Below the pieces are notes generated by a model, which saw only the letters and a list, made by a program, of their open reading frames with translations, had not been told where the DNA came from and made no database searches. From assembly GCF_000485595.1 (NCBI RefSeq), contig NW_014577279.1, forward strand, positions 483,321 through 519,691: a stretch of 36,371 bases of DNA, read 5' to 3'. Origin of the DNA: Priapulus caudatus. Lineage: Eukaryota; Priapulida; Priapulimorpha; Priapulimorphida; Priapulidae. Position 1 is the first letter of the stretch. Each line of letters opens with the position of its first letter. Position numbers and translations under genes: made by a program. Positions 1 to 10,369 of this stretch are shown in pieces.

Positions 1-264
1 CCAGACCTATTTTTGTCATTTTCTTAAGTACAAAAAAGAAAAAAACATGAATTGCCGGTTGTGGCTTCAAAGTAAAGATTTGGACATGGTTGCGTATATT
101 TTGTGAAAATGAAAGTTTTCCTATAGTCTACTTATTTTTCCCGATGTACGGTAACCACGTTTTTTGTTTTGGTTTAACGGTTTGTTTGAGTCCGATTGAC
201 GAAGGCTTTTAGGTGAAGTAATGGTCCCTGGAAATCTGAGGGTTGTTTTAGATAACTTATTGCG

Positions 265-1240
265 GTGTATTTATGTATGACGGTATTGTCAAATGGCATG
301 AAGCCAGCTGCTAATAGATTGATAAGTTTCAGAGGCACACAGTTCTACGTCCCTGATGTTGAGGAAAGCACCGGGAAAGCACTGGGCTATTATGGTCTTA
401 TTTCGCAGTTAAAGGCGGATACGTTTTGTCAAACATGGTATTATGTAAATTGTTTGTATTATCGATTAGCGTACTGCTTGTTGCAATTGGCGGGTGGAGT
501 GGTTCAGGTCTTGTCTACCGCTTGGATCTCCGTACGGAGTAGATTGATTTTGGTTATTTTTTCGATTAGTTTGTAGATTAGGAGTTGGGTCTGGAACGTA
601 ACCTTTCGTCTCATGCCGTGCTGACTGCATGGACTGATCATTAGGCTTCCTTAGATAGTTTAATTTATTGCGGTTTTTTGTGTACTTTTGGAGTTTCATG
701 TAGTCTCTATAGATCTGTACCACGTCTTGTTGTTTGTCTGCCGGTGGCCGGTTTTGTATGATGACGTACGTGTTACTGATTTTTTTTTCATGTGGCCTTC
801 GATCGGCGTGCGCGCTACCAAGCATTTATTTACATAATTGTGTTGGAGGTGCAAAGTTAGATTCGCTGTGGGCAGATTGTGATGTTAATGTCGCGACATT
901 CCTCACGGCGCTGTGATGTTACCTGTGAGTTTCTGCTGGAAATGCATCGTTGTGTGTCTTGGTTGGGATGCGCAGTGTCGTAATAGGTTCGATAACGCTC
1001 ACCCCCGTGTTAGGTCTGGAAGTAGCCGTAAGCGCAGCGACGGCACGCACGCACGCCGCACCAACGCGGCGGAACTGATAATGTATAGAGCAGCCGGCGG
1101 AAACCTGCAGCAGCAAGCTTGCGGCGGGGGCGGAGGGGAGAGGCGAGGTAGTGGGAGAAGCGGCGGCATTGTTGGGTCGGGTATGTGCATGGAGAGACGG
1201 TCTGGCCCTGGATGCTAACATGAGCTGCTGCTCGTCAGCC
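265..1240. other. No supportable gene; repeat-arm open frames
   Basis: Several frames of 60-119 codons occur on both strands here, but the DNA is duplicated in inverted orientation at 9130-10000, where the frames are not preserved. The region around 1020-1200 is GC- and CpG-rich (for example the CGCACGCACGC run at 1045-1055), and the equivalent in the right arm is a GCGT array. I see no domain or splice structure. Confidence 0.5.
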
Positions 1241-1317
1241 ATCGGTATTGTCCGTTCACCAGTTTTGTTTTAGGCTTCGTTCCAGTGGTTTGTCCCAGCG
1301 TTTTTACAGTAAGGCGA

Positions 1318-1690
1318 GGCGGCGGGCACGCCATTTATCAGCGCGATTTTGATAGGCCCGATAAATCACGCCGTAGGCGTAGGTTGCGCCTTCATTTGTT
1401 AGACGATGGTATTCGTTTTGTATCGGCATTCATGTATGATGCGTTCCAATCAATGTTTTGATTTTGACCGATTATTTTGAGCGACTTTTTGCAGCGATGC
1501 TGAACGTGCGTGTCACATTGACATTCAATGGACTATCCATAACAAATAACAATTTTATCGGTTAAGTGTGCGGGGCCTGGTTTTTCGGAGGCGTCCGCAC
1601 TGATGCCGATTGTTAACAAAGTATGAAGAGATTTTTTTCGAGCCGATTTCTGGGGACTTTTTTAGTGTGTCGCCGGCTTATAGACGGCTT
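1318..1690 (-). mobile_element. GGCGCACACC-ended TIR element, decayed copy (arm A left)
   Basis: This is the counterpart of 8455-8826 within inverted duplication A. The segment around 1325-1370 resembles one terminal repeat (GCGATTTTGATAGGCCCGATAAA), and the segment near 1660-1690 (GTGTGTCGCCGGC) resembles the other end. It is too diverged to define a target duplication. Confidence 0.5.
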
Positions 1691-1754
1691 GCAGTTCAAT
1701 TGTCAACCACTGCCAGCTGCGTTGTGTTGGCATTTGGCAGTTGTTATGGTGGTA

Positions 1755-1982
1755 AATCCCCAGGTGCATGGTACTGCCGGGAACGATCCCTGGGTACGGT
1801 CCGGTATACTGGAACGTACCTGGTACTGATTTGATTGGTTGGGTTAGGTTGGTGAGTGGCGTAGGCGACTACTAGATGGTTAGTGGAGTAGGCGAGGTAC
1901 GCGGTCCAGCATATTTAGATCGTCAGGGTACGTTCAGGTGACGGCGTTACCAGGTTCGTTCAGGCAGGTGACCCGCGGGGCA
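1755..1982 (-). mobile_element. Palindromic GGTACGGTCCGG element, decayed copy
   Basis: This is the inverted counterpart of 8137-8366. It has the shared blocks TGGGTACGGTCCGGTATAC and GGAGTAGGCGAGGTACG. The GGTTGGGTTAGGTTGG stretch at 1838-1853 corresponds to the telomere-like CCCTAACCCTAACC of the right copy. Confidence 0.7.
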
Positions 1983-2263
1983 TGCATTAGACTTCGGCCC
2001 CGTTTGGCTATGCGCATTTCGCTAGCTCTCATTGGGCAATTTATATTCCATTTCGTCTCGTATGGAATTATGGAAGATTAATAGCTGTCGATTGTATCTA
2101 CACTGTTGAGTTTTATTTATTATTTATTAAAATTATTGTTAATTGCGTGTTCTCATGTATTTGTACCATATTTTCTTTGGTTCTGTAGTTTGTAGTGTCA
2201 TAAACACATTTATTCTATTATATGATTTATTAGTGAAAACCTGATGTAGCCGAATTGGGATTA

Positions 2264-2554
2264 GCGACATCCAACGTGTATCAATGCGTCTGCTGAGTTC
2301 CATTGGATCGTCGCAAGGTACTATTGAAACAATTTGTGCCGCCTGCTTGCGCATGGCATTGGATTATTCAGTGTTGATTGATTTGATGTTGTTATTTTCA
2401 TTGTGCGAATTAATTTCAAATTCGAACTGCATCAATGATTAGTGCATAATTGACTTTTGCATCTACTCTGGAACATGGACGAGCAAAACATGGATGCGCT
2501 CCAGATTTTTTATTACTATTATTTGCCGAGTAGGATTGAAGTCTGTGGATGCAC
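2264..2554 (-). mobile_element. TA-flanked MITE, family E, decayed copy
   Basis: Inverted relative to the copies at 7536-7830 and 28774-29075. The ends resemble GTGCATCAC and its complement, with TA dinucleotides outside (2262-2263 and 2555-2556). Internal matches include TTTGCCGAGTAG near 2524 and the GCGCAAGCAGGC complement near 2340. Confidence 0.65.
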
Positions 2555-2699
2555 TAAAAGATTATGCATACGCATGGACGTTTGAATTATCGGCAAATAT
2601 GAAGTGAATAAGGAAGTTTCTTAAACGACATTTTCCAATTTGTATTAAATGTCTCGTTCGATTTCGGCACCAGCAAGTAGTTATTTGTGTGTTATTTGT

Positions 2700-4520
2700 A
2701 AAAATAAATGTATGAAATACATTGAGTGTTTATGTTCATGATTATATACCTTCTTTATTGAATCCTAATTTGCCGGTGGCTTCGACTGTAACAACGTCGA
2801 CCAAAACAACTGCCCATTATTCGAACTTTTTGCGTCCGGCACCGAGCTAGGAGATTTGTGACGTTAACACAATGCGTTGGAGATAACGTGCGTGGCGCAA
2901 GCAATGTGCTTCGTCAGACGGGCACTTGTGTTTCTGTACTGATACGTCCCCGCTGGAATGAAAGAACCATGGTTTAACATATATGCTCTTGGTATTAAAA
3001 CTGCAGTGAATAGGTGCGGTGTTTTGTACCGCTTGACCATAATTCTGAGGTGTGATTATTGCAGTTTTGATAGATTTCAGAAGGTGGAGTTGAAAAGCAA
3101 CGAAGAATAAAATTATATAATTAAAAAAAAATATTTAAAAAGATTTATTGATTAATTTGTTAGACTCCGGACTTGCACGAGGCTGGACGCTGGTTGCAGC
3201 GCAACTCGTGTTTTACGTGCACACGATTTTCACGAGTTTATGGAGGCAGTAGGCGCAGTTTTCACTGGTATATGGGCCAGTGGGGGTTTGTTTAGAAGTG
3301 GGTTCGGTATGTCATGGCCACCGTGGTCCACGTCGTACTCTATTAATATATTTAATTGGGTAGATTTTTGGCGATAGCGCGAATGGGTGTGCCGTGTAGG
3401 CATGAGGAATTTTGCTGTAGGGTTGAATGTGCATTTTTGCCGTAGGCGTTTACATAGGGGTAGGCCACGGGAATTAAAGCCGCATGAGGTACAGCTTATC
3501 TATGCTAGTGTCTTTGCTGTGACGCTTGGACTGATTGCCTGCTGTGTATGAAAATATGTAGCGTGATATCTGCTTAGCGATGTTGGACTTTGTGCTATGA
3601 GATCTGTAAATATTTCCTCTCTGTTTAATAGGTGTGTTAGTACTTGCTCGATCATGCTGTGAGCTTTCGTACAAATTCCCGTTAAAATTTAATTACTGCA
3701 TAGTTTTTATGTGGCCGATGTAAAAACACATGGGTATTTTTGATGTTCATATTTTCCTGTAGTGTATGTTGTTATTTATCCTGAAGCTGTAAATTACTGG
3801 TTTTTTATGGTTTTCGGTTTAAGATGCTATAGGCAGCGAATGGTAGCAACTACTAGCTACATTATGTGTTACAATTATAGTTTACACGGATTCCTAACTT
3901 AATTGACGTCCAGTCATTTGGCCAGTGTCACGGCCCGGGCGTGTATGCATACGGTAACTATAAGTAATTAGGGCCATGCCTGGCTGAAGTGTCATGAATT
4001 CTGGTGCAATTTCGTAGTGTTTTAAATAGCACAGTCCAGTTTTAATTGTCCATATCTCACGGAACTGCCTCTATGTAATTGTTGGTGCCAGTATTTGTAA
4101 TGTGGGACCCGAGAAAATGTCTGAACGTACAATACCAGCTTACTTGATGGTTTTCGGTTGTAAAGAAAGAGACATTTAGGCGTGAGAAGTTTGCGTAAAC
4201 GGCGTTCTATTCACGTGTGTAGCACGAACGGATTCGCTGACAACAGTTTCATCTACGTCCGGATTTCCTATAGCTCTTTTCATTCGCGTTATGCATGATT
4301 TTGCTCTAGGGGGGATAATAGCATGCCCCCGCATTCGCAAAGCCGTGTGTACAAGTCGAACTAGTGTAACGTTTATTTTTCTAAAATCTGGGATTGGCTG
4401 GTTATATTCTGCAGCAGCTCTCGCTAGTAGTTGCTTAAGCAGTGACCTGTGTATCTACTTAACTGTAGCTAGATCGATGAAGACATTTGCTGCTTCCTGG
4501 TTGGAGATAAGGTTCCACTA
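2700..4520. other. Intergenic stretch, little assignable
   Basis: No coding evidence. A partial family E fragment lies at about 2868-2965 (GCGCAAGCA followed by GACGGGCAC, in the orientation of 28980-29060). An A/T-rich tract lies at 3108-3140. A degraded GTAGGC/AAT-GGG stretch at 3390-3470 resembles the 15-bp-unit repeat of 12256-12340. The rest shows nothing I can assign. Confidence 0.4.
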
Positions 4521-4529
4521 TGGTTTAGG

Positions 4530-4595
4530 TTCCTGAGTTCCTGGTTCATGAGTTCCTGTGGTTCCTGGTTCTGGTTTCCAGGATCCTGGTTTCCC
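4530..4595 (+). repeat. Degenerate GTTCCTG-type short tandem repeat
   Basis: About eight imperfect copies of a 7-9-bp unit centred on GGTTCCTG occur between 4530 and 4595. Confidence 0.6.
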
Positions 4596-4654
4596 AAGAC
4601 ATCGTTATCTTGACGTGAAACTGCATAGAAGAAATTGCGTGTCCATGAACTTAT

Positions 4655-5280
4655 CTATTACTATAATTTGCGTAATCTTGTGTGTCTGCTGTGTGGCTCG
4701 TGGCACCCCCCCCGCCCACACACGTGGCACCCCTGTGTTATGTTTGTGCCTCGCTTGTCGCCCCGTGATTTGCGTCACTCCCAAATCGGTCATGAAGATT
4801 ATTCGATCAACGGTCTGGGGAGATGGTTGCTGGCGATTTAAAAAAAGTTTAGTATTAAGATTAGGTGCAAAATTCGAAAATAATACTATTCGTCAATAGA
4901 TGGCAGTGCGTACAGCAGTCACATCGATGTGCGGGATGTACCTTGCTGTGGTCTTGCTGCCGCGTTGAGGTTTCGACTCACACGTCTGGGAGATGGGTTT
5001 GGCTCAAACAAAATCTAGTTCCTCAATAGATGGTGCTAGTCTCAGATCCCCCCCCTACTGAGATCCCCCTGGCCTCACTCTGGCCTGTTTGCCGTAACCA
5101 CGTTACTGACACGTAGGTCAGTGCGGCGGTAAGCTGTGCCAGTGTTTGTGTGTAGCCAGTGCAGTGGTTTTCGTTGTGGTTCAGGAAATATTTAACTTTT
5201 CTGTGTCCTTAGCATGGCGGTTATACTTTAGACACATTTGCTGGTTTACGGCGTTTACTTTTGTTTAGTAGTATTTAGTG
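4655..5280 (+). repeat. Interspersed repeat family G, copy 1 (~620 bp)
   Basis: Direct-orientation match to 27515-28135. Shared landmarks in order are TACTATAATTTG, a GT-rich stretch, CGCCC-TGATTTG-GTCACTC, GTCTGGGGAGATGGTT, ATTCGTCAATAGATGGCAGT, a second GTCTGGGAGATGG block, TCAATAGATGGTGCTA, a C run (CTCAGATCCCCCCCCTACTG), GTGCCAGTGTT and GTGCAGTGGTTTTC. No TIRs or A-rich tail are evident, so the class is unknown. The paired GTCTGGGAGATGG and CAATAGATGG blocks suggest an ancient internal duplication. Confidence 0.85.
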
Positions 5281-5284
5281 ATAA

Positions 5285-5995
5285 TTTAATTATAAATAAT
5301 ACCGTACATTTTTAACATATAAATTTACTAATACACTATATAATAAATCAGTCATATTTTGGTGAGATTGCAGAGCTAGTTTAATGACGGTTTTTAAGCG
5401 TCTGGGTTCGTGGCGATTTCGTACAGCGGGTTGATGTCTTAATTGGTCATCAAACGATGCTATTCGCATTGTTTACACGGGCAGAATCTCGCCTGTATGG
5501 CCCGTATATCTTCCATATAACGAATTTTCTATCGATTTTATTGCAAAGATTTTCACGCGGCAAGCCATGCGCCCGGCGGGTTGTGAGAAATCGATCTGGC
5601 AATATGCTGCATGGTACCGAGACGTAAGCGCAGTTCTGAAGCAGGAGAAATGCTGCAGATGAACTGCGTTCACGTGTGTGTGCGACCGCGCATATAAACC
5701 TGAGCTGCAGTTTACGCATGATGAAGTAGCCATGCTCGAGTAATCCTGTGTTCTAGCCGCCACACAGAGGGAATATGACGCCTCAAATTACGCGTTTACG
5801 TGTCGCGGCTGTCGTTAGAGTGTAAAAAAAAAATAGCGTTTCAGTATATAGTATTTGATGAGCGGCGAATGAGGTATAAAAGCGGCGTTTCTTCGTCTTG
5901 AGCCGAACCTATATACACTCCATTTCCACATTTCTTGGTTATGTCTCCGTGTTGGTGAACCCGTGTAAGCGAGGAAAAATCTTCTAAGCTTCATG
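5285..5995. other. Intergenic stretch with a TATA-box-like site
   Basis: No supported gene. A good TATA-box match (TATAAAAG) lies at 5875-5882, upstream of the GT-rich repeat. No coding sequence with splice signals follows it, so promoter activity is unsupported. Overlapping minus-strand frames at 5450-5763 show no recognised motif. Confidence 0.35.
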
Positions 5996-6008
5996 TTGAC
6001 GACATGTG

Positions 6009-6200
6009 CGTTTATATCTGTGTGGGCGTGTGCTTGTGTGCGTACTGCGCGCCGGCGCGGTGTGTGTGAATGTGTGACCGGTGTGTGTGTGTGGTGTTGT
6101 GTGAATGGTGTGTGTGTGTGTGTGTGTGATGTGGTGTGCGTGTGCGTGTCGTGTGGTGTGGTGTGGTGTGCTGTGTATGGTTGCATGTGTGTGTGTCGCG
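6009..6200 (+). repeat. GT/TGTG-rich microsatellite
   Basis: Interrupted TG repeat with GTGGTGTG variants. It corresponds in inverted orientation to the CA array at 13070-13183. The histidine/threonine- and cysteine/valine-rich frames over it are repeat translations, not genes. Confidence 0.9.
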
Positions 6201-7084
6201 TGAGCGTGGGTGTTATGGGCCATGGTGGTGTAAACAACTTTAGTAACAATTTCCCAATAAAACCAGTGTGCCGTATGTACTAAGTTGCACTAATGATGAT
6301 CGGAACATTACGTAATTTGTTTTGCATATGGTGCGGATAAATATTTCTGAAATAACAATTTTATTTAACTTAGATCATGTGTGTACTGTTAAGTTGTGGA
6401 GATGGGGAAAAGGTCTAGAATGATGGGTGGTGATTGAACTCCAAACCACCATGTTGTTAATTGCGGCTGTCCTAGTATACGATGGCTATTGCGGGCGATT
6501 CTTCGTTATCAAAGATGATTTAAAGGAGTTTTCATTTCTGTGCATTGTATTTTAATTCACGGTTTTTTAACATGGTGTTGTGTGTGTCCTTCTTTGATTA
6601 CACAGCTAACTGCGCGCATTCTTGCGGGTGCGTCTAGGGCTGTGATATCTGATTGACGCGAGTCTTGTGAATAAATGTGGACATGGCCCCCTTGATGCAA
6701 TATATTAATGGAGTGGGAATTAGGATTTTCTACGATCCGTATTATGCTCTCTGATATTAAGTTCTTGTCTGGATTTCGAATCTGGTTTAGTATATGAACT
6801 TCAGTTAAGTCCTAAAAATTGACCAATCAGTTGTCAGTTGCGTACTTGTGGGGAGGAGGAATGCATGTTTCACACTGGCTATGGTTACCCATAGAGGCAG
6901 GGTACCATACGACTGTTCGGTTGGTGTAGTGGTTCTTGGTTTATTCCCGGCTTGGGCATCGATTTCGCCTCGGCAGACCATTCCAGGTTTGCTTTACATT
7001 TCGCTACTCCAATCACTACACTAAATACCCATTCCATTTTGTCTTCCATCAATTTGTTCAGTAATATATTTATAATCTGTAATT

Positions 7085-7401
7085 ACCAGGTCGCTTTTAT
7101 CCGGCCCACGACGGCGGCACCCTCCGGATTGCGTTTGGACGTATGCGGATTTTATGCTCAACAGTTGTCTTATATGCAGTTTCAGTAGGTTAGGGATTGT
7201 TTTGTGCATGTGGATGCTCTGCGCCATCTTAGATAATCAAGTTGTACTCGCGCGAGTCATTGTGTACTGCACGCGGGAGTATGAGCAAGTTTGAGCGAGA
7301 TTTTAGGATGGAAATTAATGGAACACAGGACTACTCTGCGAGATCGCGGCCGGTTAATTGTGTTTCGGATAACCGGTGGCCGGGGATAACGAGGTCGGAG
7401 T
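7085..7401 (-). mobile_element. pogo/Tigger-like MITE, decayed copy
   Basis: Inverted copy of 11849-12182. Its ends read CCAGGTCGCTTTTATCCGGC on the left and GGGGATAACGAGGTCGGAG on the right. TA dinucleotides flank it, but one end is eroded. Confidence 0.7.
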
Positions 7402-7507
7402 ATTATGGTACAAATATACTACTTGCTGGTGCTAGAAATTCGTGACGTAGACAGTTTCTTAAACGAACAATGAAGTGAATAAGACAAAAAATACAATCTA
7501 CTTGGCC

Positions 7508-7552
7508 AAAGTCATGTGATGCATTAATCTTTTTAGTGCATCACATGACTTT
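7508..7552. repeat. Short inverted repeat beside family E
   Basis: AAAGTCATGTGATGCATTAA at the left is followed by TTAGTGCATCACATGACTTT, forming a 45-bp hairpin-capable structure whose right half is the start of the adjacent family E element. Confidence 0.75.
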
Positions 7553-7657
7553 GCAATCTACTCGGCAAATATGAAGTGAATAAAAAAATCTGGAGCGCTC
7601 CATGTTGTTGTCGTTCCATGTTTGCCGAGTAGATTGCAAAGTCATGTGATGCACTAA
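7533..7657. mobile_element. 125-bp palindromic sub-element within family E
   Basis: A 37-bp inverted repeat bounds this segment: the left arm starts TTAGTGCATCACATGAC and continues through ACTCGGCAAA, and the right arm is its complement ending CATGTGATGCACTAA. The copy at 28774-29075 keeps only the left half before diverging. Either this is a miniature derivative nested in the longer element, or it formed by terminal duplication. Confidence 0.7.
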
Positions 7658-7830
7658 GTCATGTGATGCATTGTTCGAATTTTGAAATTTAATTCGAACA
7701 ATGCAAATAACAATGCATAAATGCAATAACATGAATAACAATGCGTCGCGCAAGCAGGCGGGCACTATATTGTTTCATAGTACCTGCGACGTTATCCAAT
7801 GGAATTTCAACGATTTATCACGTGATGTAC
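7536..7830 (+). mobile_element. TA-flanked MITE, family E (295 bp)
   Basis: The left terminus is GTGCATCACATGAC and the right terminus is TCACGTGATGTAC, with TA on each side (7534-7535 and 7831-7832), as Tc1/mariner-type elements leave. Internal sequence including AATTCGAACAATGCAAATAA and GCGGGCACTATATTGTTTC is shared with 28774-29075. No coding capacity. Confidence 0.75.
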
Positions 7831-8045
7831 TAATCCCATTTCGTCTACGATCGGTTTGTTCACTAATATAATCATTTATAAATAATATAATATGGTTTTT
7901 ATTGACATACATAGACTACAGGAACCAGAAGAAAATATTGGTACAAATAATGAGAACACAATTTTAACAATAATTTTAATATAATAATAAATAAAACTAA
8001 CTAGTGGTAGATGAAATGACACTATTATATTTCCATAATTCCGTA

Positions 8046-8115
8046 GAGTAGGCGAAATGGGAATATTAAATTGCCAATTCTGAGAGTAGGCGAAATGGGA
8101 GTAGGCCAACTGGGG
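8046..8115 (+). repeat. 15-bp GTAGGCGAAATGGGA unit repeat
   Basis: Copies of GTAGGCGAAATGGGA occur at about 8046 and 8087, followed by the variant GTAGGCCAACTGGGG. The same unit recurs at 11755-11800, 12256-12340, and degraded at 2010-2075 and 7022-7075. Confidence 0.75.
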
Positions 8116-8136
8116 CTGAGAGGGTCTATGCATGTC

Positions 8137-8366
8137 CCCCGGGGTACTGCCGGAACGTAACCTGGGTACGGTCCGGTATACCGGAACGTACCCTGGTACT
8201 ATCTAATATGCTGGACCGTACCTCGCCTACTCCACTAACGAGTCTAGGGAGTCGCCTACGCCCACTCCCAACCCTAACCCTAACCATATCAAATAGTTAC
8301 CAGGGTACGTTCCAGTATACCGGACCGTACCCAGGGTACGTTCCGGCAGTTACCATGCACTGGGGG
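8137..8366. mobile_element. 230-bp palindromic TIR element (GGTACGGTCCGG family)
   Basis: Terminal inverted repeats of about 62 bp. The left one starts at the CCCCGGGG of 8137 and contains TGGGTACGGTCCGGTATACC; the right one ends CATGCACTGGGG at 8366. Each arm also contains internal dyads built on CCGGTATACCGGAACGTACC. The centre (8269-8285) holds CCCTAACCCTAACC. No open frame. A decayed inverted copy lies at 1755-1982. Confidence 0.8.
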
Positions 8367-8454
8367 ATGTTACCACTTCATGATACAACTGCCAATTGCC
8401 AACATCACGGCAGGCTGTGGCGAGTGGGTGGACATTGAAGTGCAAGGCCGTTAA

Positions 8455-8826
8455 GGCCGGCGCACACCTAAAAATATTTCCCCAGAAATCGGTCCGATTA
8501 CAAAATCTCTTCATCGTTTGTAAAATTGGCCCAGTGCGACGCCTTCCGATAAACACCCGCACACTAACGATAAAATTGGTTATTTTGTTGATGGTAGGTG
8601 CCATTTTGAATGTCATGTGACACGGGCACGTTCAGCTATTGGCTGTTCAAAAAATCGCTTCAAAATAATCGGTTCAAAATCAAACATGTTTGATTTGGAA
8701 CGATCATCCGATAAAAATAATCGTAAGTACAATCGTCTACAAATGAAGGCGCACACCTACCCGATATCGGCTGATTTTTATCGGGCCTATCAAATCGCGT
8801 GATAAATTGGCTGGTGTGCGCCGGGC
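8455..8826. mobile_element. GGCGCACACC-ended inverted-repeat element
   Basis: The left end GGCCGGCGCACACC (8455) is matched by GGTGTGCGCCGGG (8813-8825). A further internal GGCGCACACCTACC occurs at about 8749. The inside is rich in ATCGG/AAATCG motifs. No coding sequence and no clean target duplication. Confidence 0.65.
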
Positions 8827-9084
8827 CGCCGGCCTTTACTGTTAAAACGGCTAGGACAAAGCCACTGGAACAGCTAAAACAATACTGTTAGAACGGACGA
8901 ATATCGATTGTTGATGAGGCAGCAGCTCATTGTTAGTGCATCCAGGGCCGACCGTCTGCTCCTCACATACACGAGCCTCGAACAATGCTCGCCGCTCTCC
9001 CCTACCTCCCTCTCCCTCTTCCTGCCGCTGCATGCTGCTGCTGCAGTTGTTGCCGCCGCTGCTGCTTATACATTATGCAGTGTC

Positions 9085-9121
9085 CGCGCGTGTGTGTGCG
9101 TGCGTGCGTGCGTGCGTGCGC
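9085..9121 (+). repeat. GT/GCGT microsatellite
   Basis: Short TGTG run followed by about seven GCGT units. The left-arm counterpart is the CpG-rich stretch near 1040-1060. Confidence 0.85.
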
Positions 9122-9149
9122 TTACGGCTATGCTTCCAGACCTAACACT

Positions 9150-10080
9150 GTGAGGCCGTATCGAACCTAGTTTACGACAGTGCGCTACAATCCAAGACAC
9201 GACCATCGGATTGCATCTTCCAGCAGAAAGCTCACAGGTTAACATCACACGCGTGAGGAATGTCTGCGAATTAACATACATCTGCGCCACAGCGAATCTA
9301 ACTTGTGCACCTCTATCACGATTTTTATGTAAATAAATGTCTGTAGCGCTGCAGCCGATCGAAGCCACTGAAAAAAATCATTAGCACGTACGTCATCATG
9401 ACAAACTGCCACCGAAGTGACATAACATGACAAGACTTTTGTTAGCAGATCTTGTATAAGAGTACATGAAACTCCAATAGTACACAAAAAACTCCAATTA
9501 ATTTTTAAATCTATCTAAGGGATAGCCTAATGGATGAGTCCATTGCATGTGCAGCCACTTGCATTGATGACGAAAGTTACGTTTCTTAGACCAGGTGCCT
9601 AATCTAAAAGTAGTCGGAAAAATAGACAAAAATCGAATGCTACTCAGTACTGGAGACGTAAAGCGTAAGACTAAGACTCGTGTATATAAACTCCAACCGC
9701 CAAGTTTTGCAATCAAGTCTTTATGTACGTCTAATCGATAATAAGCAACAATTTTACATGAATACCATGTTTTATGTACCATAATTACACCGCGTCTTAA
9801 CTGAAGATTATGTTGAGAGCCATATATGCTAGTGCTTTCCGGGTGCTTTCCTCTAAGCTATCAGGGGGACGTAAGAGACTTGTTTGTGTCCTCTTGAAAC
9901 TATCAATCTATCTTTAGTGTTTATGCTTGGCTTTCATTGTTTTTTGACAATACCTTGCATGACATAATATACACCCAATATTTTTAATTTTAAAACAACC
10001 CCTCAAATTTCCAGGGTTACATAGTCTTTCACCCTGTTAAGAAGCCTTTCAAGTAGGTAGGATTTCTGAAACATATACCG
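9150..10080. other. Duplicated non-coding body of arm A
   Basis: It aligns with the reverse complement of about 195-1010. The longest frame (9498-9782, minus strand) is not kept open in the left arm and shows no recognised motif, so I treat it as chance. Confidence 0.5.
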
Positions 10081-10083
10081 TGT

Positions 10084-10366
10084 TAATTAGGCCAAAACAA
10101 AATATACGTGTGGTTACCGTTACATGCCGGAAAAAAATAGGGTAGGTAATTAAGGAAAACATTTTATTTTCTTAAAATATTTTATTTACGAACCATGTCC
10201 GAAGGATGTGCGTTGTTACTTTTGAAGCAGGAACTGTCCAATTCATATTTTTTTAAATTTTTTTTTTTACTTTAAAGAAAATTGACAATAAAATGTTTAG
10301 GGTTGCTGGGAATAATTAGGGTCGGTCGGGAAACCGTAACCACACCTATATTTTGTTTTGGCTTTA
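10084..10366. mobile_element. Inverted-repeat element at outer end of arm A
   Basis: The segment at 10084-10125 (AGGCCAAAACAAAATATACG then GTGGTTACCG) is repeated inverted at 10334-10366 (CCGTAACCACACCTATATTT then TGTTTTGGCTTTACACC). The body is T/A-rich. The left arm of duplication A ends inside the equivalent element at the window edge (about 1-195). Confidence 0.6.
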
Positions 10367-10369
10367 CAC

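Larger units (their letters stand above)
1..2690 (-). repeat. Left arm of large inverted duplication A
   Basis: Read as reverse complement, this stretch aligns nearly collinearly with about 7405-10305 at roughly 70-80% identity by eye, with indels. Anchor points: 148-175 pairs with 10084-10125; 270-500 pairs with about 9700-9960; 955-1020 pairs with 9137-9215; 1318-1690 pairs with 8440-8830; 1755-1982 pairs with 8137-8366; 2264-2554 pairs with 7536-7830; 2668-2690 pairs with about 7415-7437. The arm runs off the left edge of the window. It contains inverted copies of the MITEs described in the right arm. Open frames inside it (for example 265-576) look like chance frames in repeat DNA. Confidence 0.85.
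6000..7401 (-). repeat. Left arm of inverted duplication B
   Basis: The reverse complement aligns with 11849-13190. It contains, in inverted order, a GT-rich microsatellite (pairing with the CA array at 13070-13183), the ACCACCCATCAT segment near 6420-6455 (pairing with 12850-12880), the GTAGGCGAAATGGG region (pairing with 12189-12340), and a decayed pogo-like MITE (7085-7401). The small palindrome at 12542-12598 is missing from this arm, so it probably inserted in the other arm after duplication. Confidence 0.8.
7405..10305 (+). repeat. Right arm of large inverted duplication A
   Basis: This is the partner of 1-2690 in inverted orientation. From left to right it carries a TA-flanked 295-bp element (7536-7830), a short array of a 15-bp unit (8046-8115), a 230-bp palindromic element with TIRs (8137-8366), a GGCGCACACC-ended inverted-repeat element (8455-8826), a GCGT microsatellite (9085-9121), and a terminal element with its own inverted repeats (10084-10366). 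The shared order of several nested elements in both arms shows that a composite block was duplicated, not that elements inserted independently. Confidence 0.85.

Noticed and set aside
5875-5882. Promoter call for the TATAAAAG site
   Set aside because: No coding exon or transcript-like structure follows within a reasonable distance.
5815-6283. Long histidine/threonine-rich and cysteine/valine-rich open frames
   Set aside because: They are translations of the GT-rich microsatellite and lack any coding context.
8269-8285. Telomere or subtelomere repeat
   Set aside because: Only two to three CCCTAA units are present, and they lie at the centre of a palindromic mobile element.
1-10305. Inverted duplication as an assembly artefact
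   Set aside because: The arms differ by many substitutions and indels, which a false inverted join of one sequence would not produce.
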